A stretch of DNA of 9,930 nt from Actinomycetospora sp. (lineage in GTDB: Bacteria; Actinomycetota; Actinomycetes; Mycobacteriales; Pseudonocardiaceae): assembly GCA_025925615.1 (NCBI GenBank), contig JAICLN010000130.1, positions 1-9,930 on the forward strand. Reading direction: 5' to 3'. Position 1 is the first letter of the stretch. Each line of letters starts with the position of its first letter. A model generated the notes under the pieces. It did not search any database. It saw only the letters and a list, made by a program, of their open reading frames with translations, and was not told the DNA's origin. A program made the translations under genes and the position numbers. Below are positions 1-4,873 of the stretch, in pieces.

Positions 1-1
1 G

Positions 2-1147
2 GACCTGGCGTCGGACCCGGAGCACGGGTGGGCCCGGTACGTCCGCGAGACGAACACGAGGCCCCAGTGGGCGGGCTCGTGCTGGTACCACCTGCGCTAC
101 CTGGACCCGTTCAACGACGAGCGCTTCGTCGACCCCGACGTCGAGCGGTTCTGGCTGGGTCCGCGCCCGGAGGTCTTCGGGCCGGGCGACCCGGGCGGGG
201 TCGACCTGTACGTCGGCGGCGTCGAGCACGCCGTGCTGCACCTGCTGTACGCCCGGTTCTGGCAGAAGGTGCTCTTCGACCTGGGGCACGTCTCCGCCTC
301 GGAGCCGTTCCGGCGGCTGTTCAACCAGGGCTACATCCAGGCCTGGGCCTACACCGACGCGCGGGGCGTGTACGTGCCCGCGGAGGAGGTCGTGGAGGGC
401 CCGGACGGATTCACGTGGAACGGCGAGCCGGTCACCCGCGAGTACGGGAAGATGGGCAAGTCGCTGCGCAACGTCGTGACGCCCGACGAGATGTGCGCGA
501 CCTACGGCGCGGACACCTTCCGGCTCTACGAGATGTCGACCGGCCCGATGGAGGCCTCGCGCCCGTGGTCGACCCGTGACGTCGTCGGGTCACAGCGCTT
601 CCTGCAGCGCGTGTGGCGGCTGATGGTGGACGAGAACGACGGGTCGCTGCGGGTGGCGGAGACCGACGACCCGTCCGAGGACACGCTGCGCCTGCTGCAC
701 CGCACGATCGACGGCGTGCGGACCGACGTCCCGGCGATGCACTACAACACCGGGGCGGCCAAGCTCATCGAGCTCGCCAACCACCTGACCAAGACCTATC
801 CGGACGGCGGGCTGCCCCGGTCGGTGGCCGAGCCGCTGGTGCTGATGCTCTCGCCGCTGTGCCCGCACCTGGCCGAGGAGCTGTGGTCGAAGCTGGGCCA
901 TCCGCAGTCGCTGGCCTACGCGGCGTTCCCGGTGGCGGACGAGTCCCTGCTGGTCGAGGACACCGTCGAGTACCCCATCCAGGTCAACGGCAAGGTCCGG
1001 TCGCGGATCACGGTGTCGGCGTCGGCGACCAAGGACGAGGTCCGGGCGGCCGCGCTGGCCGACCCCAAGGTCGTCGAGCTGCTCGAGGGCGCGGAGCCCC
1101 GCAAGGTCATCGTGGTGCCCGGCCGCCTGGTGAACGTCGTCACGTAG
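2..1147 (+). CDS. leuS: Leucyl-tRNA synthetase, C-terminal part (5' end outside window)
   Basis: This cytoplasmic class I aminoacyl-tRNA synthetase charges tRNA-Leu with leucine. The reading frame is open from base 2, so 381 C-terminal residues are present; the HIGH motif and most of the CP1 editing domain lie upstream. Visible landmarks in order are the LeuRS block [17 protein letters not shown], then [20 protein letters not shown] leading back into the Rossmann fold, and the KMSKS loop in the variant form KMGKS (bases 449-463, followed by LRNVVTPDE). An alpha-helical anticodon-binding region comes next (around [14 protein letters not shown]), and the C-terminal domain has [13 protein letters not shown] and ends [13 protein letters not shown]. 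These patterns are diagnostic of bacterial LeuRS. The frame ends at TAG 1145-1147, 20 bases before the first 52-bp palindrome, which could serve as its terminator. No truncation or frameshift is seen within the visible part. Confidence 0.97.
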   Translation, partial: DLASDPEHGWARYVRETNTRPQWAGSCWYHLRYLDPFNDERFVDPDVERFWLGPRPEVFGPGDPGGVDLYVGGVEHAVLHLLYARFWQKVLFDLGHVSASEPFRRLFNQGYIQAWAYTDARGVYVPAEEVVEGPDGFTWNGEPVTREYGKMGKSLRNVVTPDEMCATYGADTFRLYEMSTGPMEASRPWSTRDVVGSQRFLQRVWRLMVDENDGSLRVAETDDPSEDTLRLLHRTIDGVRTDVPAMHYNTGAAKLIELANHLTKTYPDGGLPRSVAEPLVLMLSPLCPHLAEELWSKLGHPQSLAYAAFPVADESLLVEDTVEYPIQVNGKVRSRITVSASATKDEVRAAALADPKVVELLEGAEPRKVIVVPGRLVNVVT

Positions 1148-1167
1148 GCCGCACCCCCCGCCATTTC

Positions 1168-1219
1168 GAGCGAAGGGCACCTTCGGTCGAATAGATGGGC
1201 CGTGGGTGCCCCTCGCCGG
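1168..1219 (+). repeat. 52-bp palindromic element, copy 1
   Basis: First of four copies of a 52-bp imperfect palindrome. It opens GAGCGAAGGGCACC, has TAGAT at the centre and closes GCCCCTCGCCGG. Arm 1170-1188 pairs imperfectly with 1198-1216. The first arm is itself a small hairpin, CGAAGG-gca-CCTTCG. It starts 20 bases after the leuS stop. No T-run follows, so if it terminates transcription it would be as a U-less hairpin. Confidence 0.85.
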
Positions 1220-1242
1220 TACCGCGGCGCTCGCGCTGGTCT

Positions 1243-1294
1243 GAGCGAAGGGCACCTTCGGTCGGCTAGATCGGCGAGGGGCGCCCTTCGCCGG
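1243..1294 (+). repeat. 52-bp palindromic element, copy 2
   Basis: Tandem direct copy, 23 bases after copy 1 and in the same orientation. Its first 22 bases are identical to copy 1 (GAGCGAAGGGCACC then TTCGGTCG). The centre is again TAGAT, and it closes GCCCTTCGCCGG. Arm 1245-1263 pairs imperfectly with 1273-1291. It lies 76 bases before the preferred start of the orphan gene, so that gene's promoter must sit in 1295-1370 or overlap the repeat. Confidence 0.85.
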
Positions 1295-1370
1295 AATCGC
1301 CCGTGGGCCAGGCCGTCCACCTCGTCGAATCTCGATGGATCCGGACGCGGCCGGGCGACGTCAACGAGAC

Positions 1371-2333
1371 ATGCCTCGTCGTGCACGGGTCGACTGGAAC
1401 GCGGTCTCCGCCGCGGCCACGAACGGCCTCATCCTCGTCAGCACCATGCTCGCCCTCGATGTCCCGCCGAGCACGATCGCCTTTCGCGCCCGCAAGGACG
1501 GTGGCGTGTGGTGGCGTCCGCTCGCGGGCCTGATCGCCCTGGTCCGGGGCGGCCTCACTCCCCGCCAGCGTCTCGTCGCCGCGCTCCTGGTCTGCGGCGA
1601 GCGGGCGTGCATCACCGGGCTCTCGGCCTGCCGGCTCTACGGTCTGGCGCGGATCCCGGAGGGCGACGAGGTGCACGTGCTGATCCCCCACGAGGAACGC
1701 CGACGGTCCGAGGGCTTCCTGCTCGTCGAACGCACGACCCGGATGCCTCCGACGCCCCGGATCCGGGACGGCATCCGGTGCGCGTCACTGGAGCGCGCAC
1801 TCGTCGACGGCGCCCGCCGGATGACCCACGTCGACGAGGTGCGGGCGCTGCTCTGTGAGGCGGTCCAACGACGCATGACGACGGTTCCGGCGCTCCGGTC
1901 CGAGGTCGAGATCGGCTCGTGCCGAGGTGCGGCACTGGTCCGCGCCGTGATCGTCGAGCTCGAGGACGGGATCCGGTCGGCGGCGGAGGCGTGGTGGCGG
2001 GCGCTCGTCGCGACGATGGACGGCTTCCCGCGGGTCCACTGGAACGCGGACGTCCACCTCGCCGACGGATCGTTCCTGGCCTGCCCCGACGGTTTCGTCG
2101 ACGAGGTAGCGCTGGCTCTCGAGCTGCACTCGTTCGCCCACCACGCCGATCTCGACGCGTTCGACGCCACGATGCGACGCCACGCCGAGATGACGGCGGC
2201 CGGTCTCGTCGTGGTGCCGGCCACTCCGAAGGAGCTCCGGGACGACCCGCAGGGAGTGAAGCGGAAGATGTGGGCCGCGCTCGAACAGGCACGCCTGCGC
2301 CCACGGCCGGGCGTGGTGATGAAGCCGTTGTGA
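1371..2333 (+). CDS. AbiEi-like / DUF559-like orphan protein (putative restriction-endonuclease-fold C-terminus)
   Basis: A 320-residue soluble protein of an accessory family common in actinobacteria. The N-terminal third resembles the winged-helix region of type IV TA antitoxin (AbiEi-like) proteins: WNAVSAAATNGLILVSTMLA, then a VPPSTIAFRARKDG element and RQRLVAALLVCGERACITG..ACRLYGL. The C-terminal third resembles the Vsr/DUF559 nuclease-like fold: LALELHSFAHHADLDAF (Glu251, His253, His257, His258), a helix with MRRHAEMTAAGL, then VVVPATPKEL. The usual ExDGxxHH signature is altered, since LH replaces VD before the His pair, so nuclease activity is doubtful. No toxin partner (AbiEii) is adjacent. 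I chose ATG 1371, giving MPRRARVDW, because similarity begins at about WNAV; ATG 1335 adds 12 residues, and neither start has a strong ribosome site. The gene sits alone between leuS and ino1 with palindromic repeats on both sides and codon use slightly looser than its neighbours, which suggests acquisition. The family assignment is from remembered patterns, so function remains unassigned. Confidence 0.72.
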   Translation: MPRRARVDWNAVSAAATNGLILVSTMLALDVPPSTIAFRARKDGGVWWRPLAGLIALVRGGLTPRQRLVAALLVCGERACITGLSACRLYGLARIPEGDEVHVLIPHEERRRSEGFLLVERTTRMPPTPRIRDGIRCASLERALVDGARRMTHVDEVRALLCEAVQRRMTTVPALRSEVEIGSCRGAALVRAVIVELEDGIRSAAEAWWRALVATMDGFPRVHWNADVHLADGSFLACPDGFVDEVALALELHSFAHHADLDAFDATMRRHAEMTAAGLVVVPATPKELRDDPQGVKRKMWAALEQARLRPRPGVVMKPL

Positions 2334-2383
2334 ACGAAGGGCCCCTCCGGTCGAGTAGATCGACCGAAGGTGCCCTTCGCCCA
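2332..2383 (+). repeat. 52-bp palindromic element, copy 3 (overlaps the orphan gene's stop)
   Basis: The best-formed palindrome of the set. Arm 2335-2354 (CGAAGGGCCCCTCCGGTCGA) pairs with 2360-2379 (TCGACCGAAGGTGCCCTTCG) around a 5-base loop, with two mismatches. Its first two bases are the GA of the orphan gene's TGA stop (2331-2333), so the hairpin begins as translation ends. This position fits a terminator or 3'-end stabiliser. The orientation is the same as copies 1 and 2. Confidence 0.85.
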
Positions 2384-2405
2384 CAACGGCGTGCGGCTCG
2401 GCGTT

Positions 2406-2457
2406 CCGGCGAGGGGCGCCCACGGTCGATCTACTCGACCGAACGGGCCCTTCGCTC
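2406..2457 (-). repeat. 52-bp palindromic element, copy 4 (inverted)
   Basis: Read on the minus strand it opens GAGCGAAGGGCCCG, has GAGTAGATCGACCG in the middle and closes GCCCCTCGCCGG, aligning without gaps to the other three copies. Arms 2409-2429 and 2435-2455 pair imperfectly. It begins 14 bases after the ino1 stop in the direction of ino1 transcription, so it has the same position and orientation for ino1 as copies 1 and 3 have for leuS and the orphan gene. With copy 3 it fills the convergent gap. Confidence 0.85.
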
Positions 2458-2471
2458 GGAACTGGCCCTGC

Positions 2472-3545
2472 TCAGGACTCGCCGCGGATGAACTCCTCCA
2501 CGCGGTCGTAGGCGACCGAGTCGCGGTACTGCTCCGGGGGCGACTTCATGAAGTACGACGAGGCGCCGAGCAGCGGGCCGCCGATGCCGCGGTCCAGCGC
2601 GATCTTCGCCGCGCGCACCGCGTCGATGATGATGCCGGCGGAGTTCGGGGAGTCCCAGACCTCGAGCTTGTACTCGAGCGACAGCGGCACGTCGCCGAAC
2701 GCACGGCCCTCGAGCCGGACGTAGGCCCACTTGCGGTCGTCGAGCCACGGCACGTGGTCCGACGGGCCGATGTGGACGTTGCCCTTGCCCATGTCGCGGT
2801 CGACCTGTGAGGTCACCGACTGCGTCTTGGACGTCTTCTTCGACTCCAGGCGCTCCCGCTCGAGCATGTTGCGGAAGTCCATGTTGCCGCCGACGTTGAG
2901 CTGCATCGTGCGGTCGAGCTGCACGCCGCGGTCCTCGAAGAGCTTCGCGAGCACGCGGTGGGTGATCGTCGCACCGACCTGCGACTTGATGTCGTCACCG
3001 ACGATCGGGACGCCGGCCTCGGTGAACTTCGCCGCCCACTCCGGGTCGGACGCGATGAACACCGGCAGCGCGTTGACGAACGCAACACCCGCGTCGAGGG
3101 CGCACTGGGCGTAGAACTTGTCGGCGTCCTCGGAGCCCACCGGCAGGTAGGAGACGAGGACGTCGGCCCGGGCCTCGCGCAGCGCGGCGACGACGTCCAC
3201 CGGCTCCTCGTCGGCCTCGGTGATGATCTCGCGGTAGTAGCGGCCGAGCCCGTCGAGGGTGTGGCCCCGCTGCACCGTCACACCCGTGGGCGCGACGTCG
3301 GCGATCTTGATGGTGTTGTTCTCGCTGGCGGTGATCGCCTCGGCGAGGTCCTGCCCGACCTTCTTGGCGTCCACGTCGAACGCGGCCACGAACTCGAGGT
3401 CCCGGACGTGGTACCCGCCGAAGTCGACGTGCATGAGCCCGGGCACGCGGGTGGCCGGGTCGGCGTCGGCGTAGTACGTGACGCCCTGGACCAGCGAGGC
3501 GGCGCAGTTGCCCACGCCGACGACGGCCACTCGGACCTGACCCAT
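2472..3545 (-). CDS. ino1: Inositol-3-phosphate synthase (myo-inositol-1-phosphate synthase)
   Basis: This NAD-dependent cytoplasmic enzyme converts D-glucose 6-phosphate to 1D-myo-inositol 3-phosphate. In actinobacteria the product feeds phosphatidylinositol, phosphatidylinositol mannosides and mycothiol. The protein has 357 residues, close to the roughly 360-370 of actinobacterial homologues. An N-terminal NAD-binding motif is visible ([16 protein letters not shown], residues 6-21), followed by [19 protein letters not shown], then [14 protein letters not shown] (158-171), the signature [11 protein letters not shown] (183-193, with a conserved Lys of the active-site region), NVGGNMDF (217-224), and [15 protein letters not shown] (290-304). 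ATG 3545 is preceded by AAGGAG at 7 bases, which settles the start. It lies downstream of padR on the same strand, as in mycobacteria, but a hairpin in the 127-base gap suggests at least partly separate transcription. The 3' end converges on the orphan gene through two palindromes. Confidence 0.97.
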   Translation of the reverse strand: MGQVRVAVVGVGNCAASLVQGVTYYADADPATRVPGLMHVDFGGYHVRDLEFVAAFDVDAKKVGQDLAEAITASENNTIKIADVAPTGVTVQRGHTLDGLGRYYREIITEADEEPVDVVAALREARADVLVSYLPVGSEDADKFYAQCALDAGVAFVNALPVFIASDPEWAAKFTEAGVPIVGDDIKSQVGATITHRVLAKLFEDRGVQLDRTMQLNVGGNMDFRNMLERERLESKKTSKTQSVTSQVDRDMGKGNVHIGPSDHVPWLDDRKWAYVRLEGRAFGDVPLSLEYKLEVWDSPNSAGIIIDAVRAAKIALDRGIGGPLLGASSYFMKSPPEQYRDSVAYDRVEEFIRGES

Positions 3546-3552
3546 GGATGGT

Positions 3553-3558
3553 CTCCTT
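3553..3558 (-). promoter_or_regulatory. Ribosome binding site of ino1
   Basis: AAGGAG on the minus strand, 7 bases before ATG 3545. It is the strongest Shine-Dalgarno match among the genes here and fixes the ino1 start. Confidence 0.85.
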
Positions 3559-3616
3559 CGCTCTTCGCGCCCCGGGTGATCGTTGTGGTCGGGGCATGTC
3601 TGACGTGCTGGTGGAA

Positions 3617-3640
3617 GCCCTGCGCGGTGTCGTGCAGGGC
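3617..3640 (-). terminator. Hairpin between padR and ino1 (putative terminator or attenuator)
   Basis: A 7-bp perfect stem, GCCCTGC (3617-3623) with GCAGGGC (3634-3640), and a 10-base loop. It lies 32 bases past the padR stop and about 70 bases before the ino1 start in the direction of transcription. There is no T-run, so termination is inferred from position and stem only. It could instead be a leader structure of ino1 mRNA. Confidence 0.4.
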
Positions 3641-3672
3641 CCTTGGGTGGGCGGGCCCGGTGCGGGCCCCGG

Positions 3673-4260
3673 TCAGTCCGGCGGTTCGAGGGACCGGTCC
3701 TCGGTCCCGCCCGCCTGGCCCAGCGACCGCTCGTGGTCGATGAGCTCGTTGAGCCAGCGGACCTCGCGTTCGGTGGTGTCGAGCCCGATCCGGTGGAGTT
3801 CGCGGGTGTAGCGGTCGATCTGCTCGCCGGCGCGGGTCATGGTCGTGCGCAGTCCGTCACGCCGCTCCTCGACCCGGCGTCGCCTGCCCTCGAGGATGCG
3901 CATCCGCACCTCCGCGGGCGTGCGGGAGAAGAAGGCCAGGTGCACGCCGAAGCTCTCGTCGTCGCAGGCCTGCGGGCCCGCCTCGCCGAGCAGTTCGTCG
4001 AGCCGGTCCTTCCCCTCCGCGGTGATCTCGTAGACACGTCGTCCCCGGCGGCCCCAGCTCCCGCGCACCATCGCCTCGTCCGGATCGCGCTCGGCGATCA
4101 GCTCGGCGCGCTGGAGACGACGCAGGGTCGGGTACACCGAGCCCCACGAGAACGCCCGCAGCGATCCCAGCCGGGCGTGGAGCTGTTTGCGCAGCTCGTA
4201 CCCGTGCATGGGGGCCTCGTGCAGCAGGCCGAGGACGGCGAGCTCGAGCAGCGGGCCCAC
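3673..4260 (-). CDS. PadR-family transcriptional regulator
   Basis: A 195-residue DNA-binding regulator. The N-terminal winged helix is typical of Pad[21 protein letters not shown] (residues 4-23), the recognition region [18 protein letters not shown] (38-55), and the wing [14 protein letters not shown] (74-87). The C-terminal half (about 100-180) is helical and charged, with [17 protein letters not shown] and [15 protein letters not shown], matching the dimerising Vir_act_alpha_C-type domain. The annotated start is GTG 4258-4260, but the only good ribosome site, GGGAGG, overlaps that GTG. Codon 4 is CTG (4249-4251), 8 bases after GGGAGG, and would give a protein beginning [10 protein letters not shown], the usual PadR N-terminus, so the start is uncertain. 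It is upstream of ino1 and divergent from the DUF5318 gene, the arrangement of Rv0047c in M. tuberculosis. A palindrome 53 bases upstream is a likely autoregulatory operator. The ligand cannot be told from the sequence. Confidence 0.93.
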   Translation of the reverse strand: MGPLLELAVLGLLHEAPMHGYELRKQLHARLGSLRAFSWGSVYPTLRRLQRAELIAERDPDEAMVRGSWGRRGRRVYEITAEGKDRLDELLGEAGPQACDDESFGVHLAFFSRTPAEVRMRILEGRRRRVEERRDGLRTTMTRAGEQIDRYTRELHRIGLDTTEREVRWLNELIDHERSLGQAGGTEDRSLEPPD

Positions 4261-4312
4261 CTCCCGAGCGCTTCGTGGTCGCCCTGGTCTCGACGACTCT
4301 CTCGGTGCACCA

Positions 4313-4331
4313 TATCGCGCCGATACATCGG
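4313..4331. promoter_or_regulatory. Candidate PadR operator (overlapping palindromes)
   Basis: Two overlapping inverted repeats lie in the padR/DUF5318 divergent region: TATCG-cgc-CGATA (4313-4325) and CCGAT-ac-ATCGG (4320-4331). AT-containing dyads of this kind stand out in the GC-rich background, and PadR proteins commonly bind such dyads near their own promoters. The site is 53 bases upstream of padR and about 70 bases upstream of the DUF5318 gene, so it could affect both. Binding is inference. Confidence 0.5.
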
Positions 4332-4367
4332 GTCCCGGCGATCGACGATCTCGTCACACGACCGCAG

Positions 4368-4402
4368 CGCACCGCGGTGCGTCGCTGGCTACGCTGAGGT
4401 GC
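4368..4402 (+). promoter_or_regulatory. Probable leaderless promoter of the DUF5318 gene, with 14-bp palindrome
   Basis: TACGCT at 4390-4395 fits the actinobacterial -10 pattern TAnnnT. It places the transcription start about 7-8 bases downstream, at or just before GTG 4403, so the mRNA would be leaderless. No clear -35 hexamer is seen. A perfect 14-bp palindrome, CGCACCGCGGTGCG (4368-4381), covers the -35 position and may be a regulator site. Confidence 0.45.
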
Positions 4403-4810
4403 GTGCGAACTCCCCGCCAGGTCGTCGACTACGCGCTGCGCCGCCGCGCGCACCTCGCCGACGTCGCTGCCGGGCGCACCTCGAGCGAGGACGCGCGCGA
4501 CGCCGGGGCCTACCTGATGCAGGCCGCCGCGTACCACGGGATCCCGACCGCCACGCCGTGCCCGCTGTGCCGCCGCGACGAGGTCGTCAACGTGTCCTGG
4601 GTCTTCGGCGAGCGCCTCGGGCCGGTGTCCGGTTCCGCCCGTTCGGCCGACGAGATCGCTCGACTGGACGACGCGGCGGGCGAGTTCACCGTGCACGTCG
4701 TGGAGGTCTGCCGAACGTGCCGGTGGAACCACCTCGTACAGTCCTACGTCTTGGGAGCGGACGACGCCTCGGGCGGCGGCCGCCGTCGGCGTCGGACGGC
4801 CTCGCCCTGA
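4403..4810 (+). CDS. DUF5318 family protein (zinc-ribbon-like)
   Basis: A 135-residue soluble protein with two CxxC pairs, CPLC (Cys53, Cys56) and CRTC (Cys103, Cys106), which should hold one zinc. Recognisable conserved stretches are the start RTPRQVVDYALRRRA, VSWVFGERLGPVSGSAR (64-80), and VHVVEVCRTCRWNHLVQSYVLG (97-118). These match the actinobacterial DUF5318 family (Rv0049 in M. tuberculosis), which has no established biochemical role. The C-terminus is a short basic, Gly/Arg-rich tail. I chose GTG 4403 because conserved sequence begins there; the only upstream purine stretch, GAGG, is 3 bases away, too close for a normal ribosome site, which fits a leaderless message. The next gene, for the class A PBP, starts 63 bases downstream on the same strand. 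The gene's constant position before ponA suggests a cell-envelope link, but that is inference from synteny. Confidence 0.9.
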   Translation: MRTPRQVVDYALRRRAHLADVAAGRTSSEDARDAGAYLMQAAAYHGIPTATPCPLCRRDEVVNVSWVFGERLGPVSGSARSADEIARLDDAAGEFTVHVVEVCRTCRWNHLVQSYVLGADDASGGGRRRRRTASP

Positions 4811-4861
4811 CGCCCCGGTGGGCGTGACGTGGCGGGGTCCGACCCCGACCATGCTGTCCCC

Positions 4862-4867
4862 GGGAGG
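4862..4867 (+). promoter_or_regulatory. Ribosome binding site of the class A PBP gene
   Basis: GGGAGG lies 6 bases before GTG 4874. This selects GTG 4874 over the in-frame GTG at 4829, which has no ribosome site and would add 15 unconserved residues. Confidence 0.8.
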
Positions 4868-4873
4868 CGCCAC

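Noticed and set aside
449..463. KMGKS instead of KMSKS in leuS as a damaged active site
   Set aside because: Gly at this position is, as I recall, normal in actinobacterial LeuRS (KIGKS in mycobacteria) and the rest of the loop is intact.
1168..1294. Repeats considered as a CRISPR array
   Set aside because: Only two direct copies per side, with constant short gaps of 22-23 bases; the repeats are nearly full palindromes, one copy is inverted, and there are no cas genes.
1148..2471. Orphan gene plus repeats as a classical insertion sequence or RAYT/REP unit
   Set aside because: The protein lacks DDE or HUH transposase motifs, the repeats are in pairs rather than single terminal inverted repeats, and no target duplication was evident. 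Kept only as a question in the findings.
4187..4402. Upstream extension of the DUF5318 reading frame
   Set aside because: The extension overlaps the start of divergent padR and the control region, and family similarity begins only at GTG 4403.
4829..4873. In-frame upstream GTG start for the PBP
   Set aside because: No ribosome site there, whereas GTG 4874 has GGGAGG at 6 bases.
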